A stretch of DNA of 25,516 nt from a virus: IMG/VR virus record IMGVR_UViG_3300046683_000117, positions 1 through 25,516 of that record. One strand, given 5' to 3'. The notes beneath the pieces were generated by a model. The model saw only the letters and a program-made list of their open reading frames with translations. It ran no database searches and was not told the origin of the DNA. A program made the position numbers and the translations under genes. Numbering within the stretch: the first letter of the stretch is position 1; every line of letters begins with the position of its first letter. Shown here one piece after another: positions 5,705-15,114 of this stretch.

Positions 5705-8700
5705 ATGTTGTTCCGTCCCGGATTGGTCGGTCGGCTACTGTGTCCGCAGGATTGGTATTTCGGTAGCGGTCCGCCGACGATTGACTCACCGTTCAATCCG
5801 AGCAGTGGCATGCCTGCGGGTTGGGCGTATACACGCACGGATGCAGTTGCGACTGATTGCACCTACATGGACGGATCGACCGTCACGACGTATCGAACAT
5901 ACAACACGAACGAACCACGGTTGTTGCCGTTCGGTTTGTTGATGGAGCCATCACGCACTAACTACATGCTGAATAGTGAAGCACCAACTGCTGGAACGAA
6001 GACGATCACGCTGGCAGTTGGCTATTACACAATATGGTCGCTTGGCAATACTAGCACGATCAATTTTGCAGCAACCGGCACTGGCATATGCACGCCGGCA
6101 ACCAACAACGTATCTGCTGGCACACCGTTGCAGTTCCAAGTCACGACTGCGGGCACATTCAATGTTATTGTGCCTGCCAATACGCTTCGTATACAGATCG
6201 AGAATGGCCCAGATGCAACCAGCTACATTCTGTCTGGTGCAACACCAATCACTCGTGCTGATGACAAGTTGTTGCAGAACTTCTTCGGTGGACAACTGAA
6301 CGTTGATCAAGGCACCTACTGGGTTGAGTTCATGTGGGCAGGGAGTGCAAACTACGCCAACACGAACACGTTCCCAACTGTCGAAGCACATCTGATGGTT
6401 GCTGGCGTTGGTTCGTATACATCCGATGCCAGAACACATATGATGATGGTGGCGAACAGCGGAGGAGTGAACCAACTATCTGGTTACGCCACCAACAATA
6501 GTGGTATTCCAGTCAACGTCGTGACCTTGCCTGTTCCAAAGACACCGGGCAACGTATCGCGTGCTGCGATGTCTGTCTCGCAAACACGAGCGCAGACAGC
6601 AATCGACTATGTAGTTGGTGCTGGCGCAGCAGTGACGTATCCAGGCCCGAGTCTGCTGGCAGTTACGCTCGGTGGTGGTGGCGCGCGCACGATGGGCTTC
6701 AATGGCTACATTCGTGGCTTCAAGTATTGGCCAGTTGCAATGCCGGACAGTGAGTTGAAGGAATGCACTGGTGCTGGCTACTATCGTGGTGCGCCGATTG
6801 TCGATCTCGACTTCACACAAGGTGTGTGGCCCAATCGACGTGCAACATTCACGCGCACTGCAACAACTGCTGTCGTTACCGACGGCTTCTATACAGATGC
6901 AGCGGGTTCATCATACAACACGTTTGCTGGATTGACCACGCCACGGTTTCTCGGCAGTCGTGGTTTGCTCGCTGAAATCCAACGGTTCAACTGCTTCCCT
7001 GTGTCGGCAGCACCAATCACACGACAGACTATATCTATTGGTGTCACCACCACAATATGTGCGTGGATGATTGGCACAGGTTCAATCACGATAAGCAACG
7101 GCACCGGCACAATTGGCACAGTTCAAGGATCGCTCACGCTAACTGCTGGTCAGGTGACGAAGTTCAACATGTCCGTTGCTGGAACACTCAATGTTACTGT
7201 AACGGGTTCAGTGAACCGTGTGCAGCTTGAGGTTTTAGGGAATAATGCAAATTGTTTTGGGCTTGGGCCATCAACATTCATTGGTGTGCCTTCTACATCT
7301 GCTGCGGCCCGTGGCAGTGAATATCTCATCATGCCAACTGGGAACTGGCACAACGCAGAGCAATACACATACTATGTGGAGTTGATGAGCGAAGACATTG
7401 GCTGGCACGGATATATGTTCCCGATTGGTGTTGCATCTGCGGCTAATGCACGTGAGCAGATATTCATGCATATGCTTGATACGACCACGCCAGTGTTGAA
7501 TGATAGCGCCAGTCAATTGTCAACGCCAAGTGGAACTGATGGTTATTCATCAACAAATCCCGTAATGCCCGTGACACCGAATATGTTTCACAGAATGGCA
7601 GCAGCCGTTCGGATAGCAGATGGTGTTATCCAAGGTAGAATGGCTTCTGATGGTGCATTGGGAACGCCAGGAACTGGCACCTATGGAGCATTCCCACCAT
7701 ATCCAACCAACTTCTATCTCAACTTCAATCCTGCTGGTGGAACAGGGAACTTCTTCTTCAAGCGAGCACGCTATTGGGACTACAAGCTGACGGATGATGA
7801 ACTCGTCGCGTTGACTGACATCATTCAGTCACCAGCACTCGATCTCAATCTCACGTCCACGATCCCAGCGAGCATGACATTCACACGCAATGCCGTGGGC
7901 ACATACTTCGATGTCAACGGTGTAATCCAGTCGGCTGCAATCAACACGCCACGGTTCGGGTATGATCCGGTCACGCATGCAGCGCGTGGTTTGTTGATGG
8001 AGGATGCACGAACCAATCTGTGTTTGCAGAGTGGTGACTTCACGAATGCAAGTTGGCTCAAGACCAATGCAACACTTGCAGCCGGGACTGCTGGACCGAA
8101 TGGTGCAACAACCGGATCGGGTGTCATTCCTGCCAACGGCAGCATTGGCATTCTCTATCAAGCAATTGCATTGACTGCGGGCACAACATACACACTCAGT
8201 TGCTTCTTCAAAGCTGCTACGCAGACAACAATTCTGCTGTTGATTGCTGGACCAGCATGGAATGACGCTGCTGCGCGTTCAGTGACATTCGATCTCTCGA
8301 ATGGAATAGTAAGTGCAACCAGCGGAGGTGGCGTATCAGGAACCGTTATCGCAGTCGGCAATGGCTGGTATCGTTGCACGATGACTTGCACACCAGACAA
8401 ATCAGCGTCACCACAAGTGCAAGCTGCACGATCTAATTCTGCTGGCAATGGAACATCTGTGTTCTGCTATGCATTCGGTGCGCAGATCGAAGCCAGCTAC
8501 TTCCCAACGAGTTACATTCCAACGACGACTGCAACCGTGCAGCGGTTCGCTGACTTCAGTACGATGCCAATTGCACCGTGGTGGTTCAATTCACCACAAG
8601 GCACGTTGGTTGTTGATGGTGTGATGTCAACTGCACTCGTTCCAACTGGCGCAGGCAACTTCGATGTCTGTGGGTTCGATGACGGAACCAGCAGCAACAT

Positions 8701-9031
8701 ATACGTTCTGCGCGCGGCTCTGCAAACGAGCGCGTTGCAACCAATTGCCGTGAGTGCTGGTGTTCCATTAGCAGCAATCAACGGTTCACCCGGTTTCGTT
8801 GCTGGAGTTCCATTCAAGGCTGCGATCACCTACAACGTGAGTGCTGGCACGATGCAGTGTTGCTTGAATGGTGGAGTGGTTGCAGTTGCAACAGGCATGG
8901 TGGCACCGCTCAGCATCACACGAATGAACCTCGGTTGGATACGACAAGCTGCAATGAACGGATGGAAGTCACGCATCCGCTACTACCAGTTCGAGATGAC
9001 GGCTGCGCAGCTACAACGTGTGACAACCTGA
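5705..9031 (+). CDS. Large adhesin-like virion protein with three lectin/CBM-type units
   Basis: A 1108-residue protein, the longest in the window, starting one base after the previous stop. It consists of three units of about 340 residues whose openings align: YTRTDAV at 42, TFTRTATT at 381 and TFTRNAVGTYFD at 724. Each opening leads to a PR..(R)GLL.E..R.N segment (for example RGLLMEDARTNLCLQSGDFT in unit 3) and then beta-rich sequence of carbohydrate-binding and concanavalin-like type. This arrangement is well known in phage tail and surface proteins, so it probably decorates the virion or binds a cell-surface glycan. There is no signal peptide. It lies between the small terminase candidate and the large terminase, an unusual place for an adhesin. 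Its stop overlaps the large terminase start (TGATG). Confidence 0.75.
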   Translation: MLFRPGLVGRLLCPQDWYFGSGPPTIDSPFNPSSGMPAGWAYTRTDAVATDCTYMDGSTVTTYRTYNTNEPRLLPFGLLMEPSRTNYMLNSEAPTAGTKTITLAVGYYTIWSLGNTSTINFAATGTGICTPATNNVSAGTPLQFQVTTAGTFNVIVPANTLRIQIENGPDATSYILSGATPITRADDKLLQNFFGGQLNVDQGTYWVEFMWAGSANYANTNTFPTVEAHLMVAGVGSYTSDARTHMMMVANSGGVNQLSGYATNNSGIPVNVVTLPVPKTPGNVSRAAMSVSQTRAQTAIDYVVGAGAAVTYPGPSLLAVTLGGGGARTMGFNGYIRGFKYWPVAMPDSELKECTGAGYYRGAPIVDLDFTQGVWPNRRATFTRTATTAVVTDGFYTDAAGSSYNTFAGLTTPRFLGSRGLLAEIQRFNCFPVSAAPITRQTISIGVTTTICAWMIGTGSITISNGTGTIGTVQGSLTLTAGQVTKFNMSVAGTLNVTVTGSVNRVQLEVLGNNANCFGLGPSTFIGVPSTSAAARGSEYLIMPTGNWHNAEQYTYYVELMSEDIGWHGYMFPIGVASAANAREQIFMHMLDTTTPVLNDSASQLSTPSGTDGYSSTNPVMPVTPNMFHRMAAAVRIADGVIQGRMASDGALGTPGTGTYGAFPPYPTNFYLNFNPAGGTGNFFFKRARYWDYKLTDDELVALTDIIQSPALDLNLTSTIPASMTFTRNAVGTYFDVNGVIQSAAINTPRFGYDPVTHAARGLLMEDARTNLCLQSGDFTNASWLKTNATLAAGTAGPNGATTGSGVIPANGSIGILYQAIALTAGTTYTLSCFFKAATQTTILLLIAGPAWNDAAARSVTFDLSNGIVSATSGGGVSGTVIAVGNGWYRCTMTCTPDKSASPQVQAARSNSAGNGTSVFCYAFGAQIEASYFPTSYIPTTTATVQRFADFSTMPIAPWWFNSPQGTLVVDGVMSTALVPTGAGNFDVCGFDDGTSSNIYVLRAALQTSALQPIAVSAGVPLAAINGSPGFVAGVPFKAAITYNVSAGTMQCCLNGGVVAVATGMVAPLSITRMNLGWIRQAAMNGWKSRIRYYQFEMTAAQLQRVTT

Positions 9032-10578
9032 TGACACAAGCTCGATACCGAATTGTCGAAGGTGGCATGCATGATCACTTCCATCGATCACGTGCCAAGA
9101 TACAGATCGTGGGTGGTGGATATGGCAACGGCAAGACGGCGGCTGCGTGCATCAAGGCACTCAAGTTGGCCATCGAGTATCCGGGTTGCAACGGACTAAT
9201 CGCGCGTTCGACGTATCCGAAGTTGAACGACACGATCCGTCGTGAGTTCATGCAGTGGTGCCCGCGTGCGTGGATCAAGCGCATGTATACTAAAGACGAC
9301 AACACACTGATCCTCACGAACGGAAGCACAATCAACTTTCGTTATGTTGCGCAGCGCCGTCGTGAGCAAGAAGAGGCCCAATCGAACTTGCTTTCGGCCA
9401 CGTATGACTGGGTTGTTGTAGACCAACTCGAAGACCCCGAGTTCGACCACAAAGATTTCATGGACCTCATTGGTCGGTTGCGCGGTGGCACCACATACGA
9501 CGGTCAAGATAGATCGATGCCGAAGGTCGGACCACGTTGGTTCATTGCAACCCTCAATCCAACACGGAATTGGTGCTATCGAGAGATCATCAAGCCGCTG
9601 CACGATTTCAAGCGCGGCGTCATCAATCCGAAGTTGATTTGTGAGGTGGATTCGTTCAGCAAGCCTCTGCTCGTTGATGGAAAGCCGAAACCGGTCATCG
9701 AATTGTTCGAGGGTAGCACATACGAGAATGTGGATAACGTCGGCGAAGATTACATCAAGACGATGTTGGCTACCTACACGGGTAGTATGCGCGATCGATT
9801 CGTCTACGGACACTGGGGTGCGCTCTCTGGGTTGATCTACCCAACTTTTGACGAAGCCACGCATTGCATTGTGCACGCAGATGCCCTCGAATACTTGCGC
9901 CAGTTGAAGCTAAGTGGGTATTCGCCAACATGGATTGAAGGGTATGACCATGGGTTGATGCGGCATTCGTGCTATGGGCTGTTCTTTGCAGATGACGACA
10001 ATAATGTGTTCCTGTTGGACGGGTTCAGACAAACGGAGCAAACAATTGCTGCCAGCGCAAACCGCATACGTGCAATACGTGACACCTACCGAATTGACCC
10101 AGTCGATCTGCGACCAATCTTCGCAGACCCCGATATCTTCAGACGCAAGACGGGCAATGCGCAGACAGTTGGTCAAACTGTTGCGTCATTGTATGCAGAT
10201 GAAGGCATCGACATGCAGCGAGGCAACAACGACATCAACGCAGGGATCGCCAAGAACTGGCAATACCTGACGGCAGTTGACGACCACGACCATCCTGTTA
10301 GTCAGCTAACACCTGCGCCGCACTTCTATGTCACCGACGTGTGTGAATGGTTCATCGACGAAATCACCGAGTATTACTTCAAGCGTGATACGAGTGACAC
10401 CGTCACCGATAAGCCGACCGACCGCAACGATCACGCGATGGACATGTGGAAGTATGCGATGACCAATCGACCAAAGCTCGCACGGTTCACTGGTCGAACG
10501 GATCAACCGCCAGCGTGGATGTCGTGGCACGAGATTGAACGAGCCGAGCGTCAACCAATCAAGCCGAGGCACAGATGA
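9031..10578 (+). CDS. terL: Terminase large subunit (DNA-packaging ATPase/nuclease)
   Basis: A 515-residue motor protein that cuts concatemeric DNA and pumps it through the portal. Visible motifs: Walker A GGGYGNGKT at 28-36; Walker B VVVDQLE at 128-134, with Asp131 and Glu134; a C-terminal RNase H-type nuclease with candidate metal-binding acids Asp306 (GYDHG), Asp366 (FADPD) and Asp467 in NDHAMD (466-471). The last resembles the NDHALDALRY signature of the family. I chose the ATG at 9031, which overlaps the previous stop as TGATG; the open frame extends further upstream, but the added residues are not terminase-like. It overlaps the small membrane protein by four bases and is followed by the portal, the usual packaging order. 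Confidence 0.93.
   Translation: MTQARYRIVEGGMHDHFHRSRAKIQIVGGGYGNGKTAAACIKALKLAIEYPGCNGLIARSTYPKLNDTIRREFMQWCPRAWIKRMYTKDDNTLILTNGSTINFRYVAQRRREQEEAQSNLLSATYDWVVVDQLEDPEFDHKDFMDLIGRLRGGTTYDGQDRSMPKVGPRWFIATLNPTRNWCYREIIKPLHDFKRGVINPKLICEVDSFSKPLLVDGKPKPVIELFEGSTYENVDNVGEDYIKTMLATYTGSMRDRFVYGHWGALSGLIYPTFDEATHCIVHADALEYLRQLKLSGYSPTWIEGYDHGLMRHSCYGLFFADDDNNVFLLDGFRQTEQTIAASANRIRAIRDTYRIDPVDLRPIFADPDIFRRKTGNAQTVGQTVASLYADEGIDMQRGNNDINAGIAKNWQYLTAVDDHDHPVSQLTPAPHFYVTDVCEWFIDEITEYYFKRDTSDTVTDKPTDRNDHAMDMWKYAMTNRPKLARFTGRTDQPPAWMSWHEIERAERQPIKPRHR
10296..10311. repeat. Dispersed 16-bp palindrome, site 5
   Basis: GTTAGTCAGCTAAC flanked by T and A, inside the 3' part of the large terminase gene, read as VSQLT. 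Confidence 0.7.
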
Positions 10579-10736
10579 GTCCACTTCTGCTGATCATCAT
10601 CGTCATCTTGTTGTTCGGGATGGGCGGTGGGTATTACGGATACCGTGGTGGATACTACGGCGGCGGTGGATTCGGTGGGATCGGCTTGGTGTTGCTGATC
10701 TTGGTCATCTTGCTATTCTTCTACGGTAGACTGTGA
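10575..10736 (+). CDS. Small two-helix membrane protein (53 aa), DUF3309-like
   Basis: A 53-residue frame missed by length-limited gene calls. It starts in an ATGA overlap with the terminase and ends in a TGATG overlap with the portal. Two hydrophobic stretches, PLLLIIIVILLFG (3-15) and IGLVLLILVILLFF (36-49), flank a Gly/Tyr-rich loop (GGGYYGYRGGYYGGGG). This organisation matches the small DUF3309-type proteins found in Proteobacteria and some phages, whose role is not known to me. Between terminase and portal it might place packaging or a late complex at the membrane, or affect lysis like a holin; neither is shown. Tight overlaps on both sides argue it is genuinely translated. Confidence 0.75.
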   Translation: MSPLLLIIIVILLFGMGGGYYGYRGGYYGGGGFGGIGLVLLILVILLFFYGRL

Positions 10737-13102
10737 TGAGCGGATCGTCATATGACCCCACCGACCCGAACTCGATTGATCTCGATGGTGAAGACACACA
10801 ACAGGGTGGACTTGCGCGAGCGTTCACTGAGGCGGGCGTCGATCCCGAGGACGACGATGCTGAGCCACCGAACCCAGTCTACAAAGTCATGCCCGACTCG
10901 CGCATCCCGGTGTCGAGCAAGCGTGGTTCATTGTGGAAATCGCGTCGTGATATCGGGCGGCGGGCACTTGGAGATATGTGTGATGCGTGGGATGAAGCTG
11001 TTCGTTACTACAATCACGACCAAGCCGAGCACCGAGATGGCAGTCAGACCGGCTACTCGGGCAATCGGTATCTCGCACGGCGCTTGAACGAACGCAACAC
11101 GTCAACCGAGAATCTCGTGTTCGCCAATGTGTCGTCGCAGGTCCCCGAGTTGTATGCAAAGAACCCGATTGTTTCGATCACTAGCCAACCTGGCGACAGC
11201 ACCGATCCCAACTATCGACCCGATGGTGAAGTGTTTGCTCGCGGCGGCGAGAAGCTGATCAACGCACTGTTCGGGATGAAGGGTGCGCCGGGTGTCAATC
11301 TGAAGCCGAAAGCCAAGCGCAATGTGCTCATCGCGTTGTTGATGAACCGTGCATGGTTCGAAGTCGGCTACACACAGAAGGACCAATCGAGTGAAGCAGC
11401 GCTGGCGAACATCCAATTTCTCAGCGACAAGCTGAAGTCAGCCGACGATGTTGACGACATTCGCGAGACCGAAGCTGAGTTGTTCGCACTTGAGGAACGG
11501 ATCGAGTTCCTGCAACCAAGCGGTCCATTCGTTCGCATTCGAATGCCGTCACAGGTATTGGTCGATCCTGATTGCAACGACCCTTATGGCTGTGATGCAA
11601 ACTGGATGCTCGTGGAGGACATGCTCCCGACAGACTACATTAACGCTGTCTACGGACAACGTGACAAGGACAACAGCGATACAGTGCGATCGATATTCGA
11701 ACCAACCCACATCCTGAGCGGTGGTTCGTCGGCGGACAGCGAAACTGACATGGGCACCAACTCGTTCAGTCTGTTCAACAAGGAGCAGCCATACAAGTCG
11801 TATGGGTTCACCGACGAGAGTTCATTCGACAAAGCCAAACGAACACGGATTTGGTGGGCATGGGACAAAGTGACGCGGCGGTTGGAGATGTATGCCGACA
11901 ACGATTGGAAGTGGCCGATCTGGGTGTGGGATGATCCGTATGGATTGCAGAACTTCTTCCCATTGACGCCCATGTGGTTCCACGACAACCCCGTGTCCAC
12001 GTATGCCAAAGGCGAAGTCAGCTACTATCTCGATCAGCAGGACCAAATCAACGAAATCAATGACGAGAAGCGGCGTTCGTTGTATTGGGCACGACGCAAT
12101 ATATTCTTCGATCCCGACAGCGGCGTGACGCAGGACATGGCGAACCGCATTCTCGAAGGACCGAAGCCAACTGCTACACCGCTGAAGGTGCCCGATGGCA
12201 AGAAGCCCGAGGACATGTTGTTCGCCATCACGCCACCGAGCACCAACTTCGCGTCACTGTTTGACAAGAAGGACCTCTATGCCGCTATCGATCGTATTGC
12301 TGCCACCAGTGAGGCACAACGTGGCGGTGAGTTCAAAACCAACACGACCAACAAGGCCATCGATTACTATTCGACTATGGGCAACATGCGCATGGACATG
12401 CGCCTGGATGCTATCGAGGATTGCATTGCTGACATAGGTTGGAAGATGCTCCAACTGTGTCTCAAGTTCATGGATGCAGCGACGGTTCAGTCGTTGGTTG
12501 GCATCGACGTGTCGTCCGTGTGGCATCCGCTCGATCCATTGGGCGATCTGAATCGCTGGTCCGTGCAATGTGTTGGTGGTTCAACACAAAAGCTGTCATC
12601 TCAAGCCAAGAAGCACGACGCAGTTGAGATCGGGCAGATACTCAGTCAGTATGTGAAGGCCGCACCGGCCACCGTGCTGAAGACATCGCTGCGCATGTTC
12701 AGTGAAGCGTTCGATGGGTTCACTGTCACGAAGGAAGATTGGGAACAAATTGACGCTGAAGTGGAGAAGACGTTGTTGGCGGGACAGGGTGGTGCACCGG
12801 GTCAGCAGCCGATGGCACCGGGTGCACCCCCTGGTGACCCGAATGCAGGAGCAACACCAGCAGGCGCACCACCCGGCGGACCATTGCAACTCGCAGTCAT
12901 GGTCACAAAGGCTTTGGAACAATTGCCACCACAAGTGTTGCAAGCAATTGGCGTGGCTTTGGCACAAGGTGCACCACCTCAGGCGATACTAGCGCAGATG
13001 ATGCAAGCATCTGCACAAGGTGGCGGTGTTAGCGGACCAACGAATGGCGCAGCACCGCCAGCAGCACCACCCACAGCACCAATGGGAGCAAAGCTACAAT
13101 GA
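10736..13102 (+). CDS. Portal protein
   Basis: A 788-residue protein that forms the dodecameric DNA gate at one capsid vertex and is the docking site of the terminase and the tail. I chose the ATG at 10736 (MSGSSYDPTD), in a TGATG overlap, over the GTG three bases upstream. Visible features are an acidic N-terminus, an RRALGDMCDAWDEAVRYY helix and a long alpha/beta core. Conserved-looking segments include DQQDQINEINDEKRR (433-447) with the downstream WARRNIFFDP strand, and GKMLQ-like crown/stem helices. A Pro/Gly/Ala/Gln-rich tail runs from about 685, beyond the conserved core. The length is typical of large podovirus portals. Context is decisive: between the large terminase and scaffold/capsid genes. 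Confidence 0.87.
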   Translation: MSGSSYDPTDPNSIDLDGEDTQQGGLARAFTEAGVDPEDDDAEPPNPVYKVMPDSRIPVSSKRGSLWKSRRDIGRRALGDMCDAWDEAVRYYNHDQAEHRDGSQTGYSGNRYLARRLNERNTSTENLVFANVSSQVPELYAKNPIVSITSQPGDSTDPNYRPDGEVFARGGEKLINALFGMKGAPGVNLKPKAKRNVLIALLMNRAWFEVGYTQKDQSSEAALANIQFLSDKLKSADDVDDIRETEAELFALEERIEFLQPSGPFVRIRMPSQVLVDPDCNDPYGCDANWMLVEDMLPTDYINAVYGQRDKDNSDTVRSIFEPTHILSGGSSADSETDMGTNSFSLFNKEQPYKSYGFTDESSFDKAKRTRIWWAWDKVTRRLEMYADNDWKWPIWVWDDPYGLQNFFPLTPMWFHDNPVSTYAKGEVSYYLDQQDQINEINDEKRRSLYWARRNIFFDPDSGVTQDMANRILEGPKPTATPLKVPDGKKPEDMLFAITPPSTNFASLFDKKDLYAAIDRIAATSEAQRGGEFKTNTTNKAIDYYSTMGNMRMDMRLDAIEDCIADIGWKMLQLCLKFMDAATVQSLVGIDVSSVWHPLDPLGDLNRWSVQCVGGSTQKLSSQAKKHDAVEIGQILSQYVKAAPATVLKTSLRMFSEAFDGFTVTKEDWEQIDAEVEKTLLAGQGGAPGQQPMAPGAPPGDPNAGATPAGAPPGGPLQLAVMVTKALEQLPPQVLQAIGVALAQGAPPQAILAQMMQASAQGGGVSGPTNGAAPPAAPPTAPMGAKLQ
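13027..13042. repeat. Dispersed 16-bp palindrome, site 6
   Basis: GTTAGCGGACCAAC flanked by T and G, near the 3' end of the portal gene in its low-complexity tail, about 60 bases before the scaffold start. It is identical over 14 bases to site 11. Confidence 0.7.
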
Positions 13103-14136
13103 GTGACACAACTGAAGACTTCATCCTCAGCAATATCCCCGGAGTTGATGATGCGTCCGATAGTGGCGGCGCTGATAGTGGCGGTGGCAGTTCTGCTGAT
13201 CGCACTGGTGGTGGCACTGGCGGAGAGCAACGCACGACGAGCGCGGAACCGAGTGGGTCAACGCAGAACAACACTAACGAAGTTCGGAGACGTCACGACG
13301 GTTTACTCGAACGGCCGAATGAAGCTGATCCGAAGACTCGTGACTTGGTCGATCCGCGCACGGGGCGGGTTGTTGCGCGGGGCGGCATCGAAAGACACGT
13401 CTTTGAAGAAGGACAACGACACGCAAGAGAAAACGCCACCCTCAAACAACAACTGAGTGCATTGCAGGCGCACGTCGGCACCGCGAGTGAAGTGAGCCGC
13501 GTCGCCAACGAGATGCAACTCAGTCCCGAGAACCAAGTTGTTGCAATTCGTGTGATGGGTGACTTCTTGAAGGACCCAGTTCGCACACTGCAATCGTTGG
13601 TCGAGGAAGTCAAGTCCAAGGGCTATGAGATTCCGTTCTTGACACAAGGTGTCACACCGGGGATGGACCTGGGTGCAATTCAGCGCATGATCGATGCCAA
13701 ATTCGCACCGATCACGCAAGCACAGGAACAACAACGTCAACAGGAAGCGCAACGCGCGCACGTAGGCCAGCAACTCGACACGTTCCTCAACACAAACCCC
13801 GAAGCCAACTCCAATCTTGACGTGTTGGCACAGATGATGCAGGCTCAACCGCACCTCACGCTTCATGATGCTTACACGAAGATGATGCGGTGGTCGTATG
13901 ACAACGGACTCGACTACTCGCAGCCATTGCGTCCGCAGATCGACGCACTGAATGCGAATGCAGCCCAACAACAGCAGCCTACTCAGCAGCCGAATGGTCG
14001 TCGTCCACTACCGGGTGGCAGAAGCGCGAACTACGGTGCCAACGGATTGGATACGACGCGAGCGTTCAATGAGAATACTCCGTGGGGCGACATAATCCGT
14101 CACTCGATGGAGGAATCCGGAATGTCATTCAGTTAG
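13099..14136 (+). CDS. Capsid scaffolding protein
   Basis: A 345-residue, strongly hydrophilic protein between portal and capsid, the classic place for the internal scaffold that guides procapsid assembly and then leaves. Residues 1-65 are Ser/Gly/Asp-rich and likely disordered. A coiled coil is likely at about 103-127 (EEGQRHARENATLKQQLSAL). A Gln-rich helical stretch follows (QAQEQQRQQEAQRAHVGQQL). The C-terminus, where scaffolds usually grip the coat, ends IIRHSMEESGMSFS. There is no protease signature, so scaffold release probably does not depend on this protein cutting itself. It shares a four-base overlap with the portal, and its stop lies inside the capsid gene's ribosome-binding region. 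Confidence 0.8.
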   Translation: MSDTTEDFILSNIPGVDDASDSGGADSGGGSSADRTGGGTGGEQRTTSAEPSGSTQNNTNEVRRRHDGLLERPNEADPKTRDLVDPRTGRVVARGGIERHVFEEGQRHARENATLKQQLSALQAHVGTASEVSRVANEMQLSPENQVVAIRVMGDFLKDPVRTLQSLVEEVKSKGYEIPFLTQGVTPGMDLGAIQRMIDAKFAPITQAQEQQRQQEAQRAHVGQQLDTFLNTNPEANSNLDVLAQMMQAQPHLTLHDAYTKMMRWSYDNGLDYSQPLRPQIDALNANAAQQQQPTQQPNGRRPLPGGRSANYGANGLDTTRAFNENTPWGDIIRHSMEESGMSFS

Positions 14137-14145
14137 GAGTGTGTC

Positions 14146-15114
14146 ATGCCTGTTGGGACCGTGGTCCCGTTGCTCGCAACGGTTCTCCACTCGACGTTGA
14201 CCAAATCACGGAAGAAGTTGATCATGGCGAGCATCAAGTCGTGCTCGCTGATGGCGTGGGTGTTTGCGAATGACCGCGTGGAGTATGAGGATGGTGGTTA
14301 CAATATCACCAATCCGCTCACGGTGGGACGCAATCCGAACATTGCGTCGTATCGCTACTATCAGCAGTTGCCCATCGATCAGACCGATGAGTTCGACACG
14401 GTCGAGTATGGCTATTCTCGCGTTGCAGGTTCCGTCATCATCTCCGATCAAGAAGAAGACGAGAACAACGGTGCGGCTGCGATCTTCAAACTCATGCGCG
14501 CGAAGATGGATGTTCTTGAGGAGAGCATCAAAGAGAAGTTCTCGTCGTATCTGTATGCAGTTGGCGGCGGGACCGATCCGCTCGGTCTGGGCACTCTCAT
14601 TCCAACCAACCCGACAACTGGAACACTGGGTGGAATCAACCGCGCGACACAAGTCCAGTGGCGCACGTCAGCCTATAACTTTGCTGGTGGTATCGACTCC
14701 ACCAACATCGAAGAAGTGTTCGATGATGTGTTGATGGACTTGACGCTCAAGGGTGATCGACCAACGGTGATCCTCGTTGGACGCAACATCTATCGCACGT
14801 ATCGGCAGGCTGTGCGCGACAAGTTCACGATGCCGCTCAGTGAAGGCAAAGCTGGGAAGCGGATGTTCGATCTGGGCTTCGAGGGTTGCTTCCATAATGG
14901 CATTCCGTTGATGTATGACGAAGATGCACCAGTCAACTTCGCCTATTTCATCAATGACAAGTATCTACGGCTCACCGTGCTGCGCGGCGTGAACATGAAG
15001 GTCAAGGAGTTGACGGCTCCGTGGAATGTTGACGCGGCTGGCTCACGAGTTGTGTGGCAGGGTCAGTGGTGTCTGTGGCGGGCGTTCCGCACACACGGCG
15101 TGGTGACCAACTGA
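14146..15114 (+). CDS. Major capsid protein (HK97-fold type, inferred)
   Basis: A 322-residue protein immediately after the scaffold. AGGAG at 14135-14139 lies six bases before the ATG, the cleanest ribosome-binding site in the module and fitting for the most abundant virion protein. Recognisable capsid-like features are an extended N-arm, YGYSRVAGSVIISDQEEDEN (E-loop/spine-helix region), a long helix IFKLMRAKMDVLEESIKEKF, a glycine-rich loop, DVLMDLTLKGDRPTVILVGR (P-domain core) and a C-terminal strand pair ending WRAFRTHGVVTN. There is no sign of a fused maturation protease or a processing site. Assigned by order, length and fold-like pattern. It overlaps the next gene by one base (TGATG). 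Confidence 0.83.
   Translation: MPVGTVVPLLATVLHSTLTKSRKKLIMASIKSCSLMAWVFANDRVEYEDGGYNITNPLTVGRNPNIASYRYYQQLPIDQTDEFDTVEYGYSRVAGSVIISDQEEDENNGAAAIFKLMRAKMDVLEESIKEKFSSYLYAVGGGTDPLGLGTLIPTNPTTGTLGGINRATQVQWRTSAYNFAGGIDSTNIEEVFDDVLMDLTLKGDRPTVILVGRNIYRTYRQAVRDKFTMPLSEGKAGKRMFDLGFEGCFHNGIPLMYDEDAPVNFAYFINDKYLRLTVLRGVNMKVKELTAPWNVDAAGSRVVWQGQWCLWRAFRTHGVVTN

Noticed and set aside
8857-9030. Upstream extension of the large terminase frame
   Set aside because: The extension overlaps the end of the adhesin gene and is not terminase-like; the ATG at 9031 matches the prevailing TGATG coupling.
12570-12585. TGTTGGTGGTTCAACA as a further copy of the dispersed palindrome
   Set aside because: The arms do not match GTTRGY/RCYAAC at the inner positions, so I left it out of the count.
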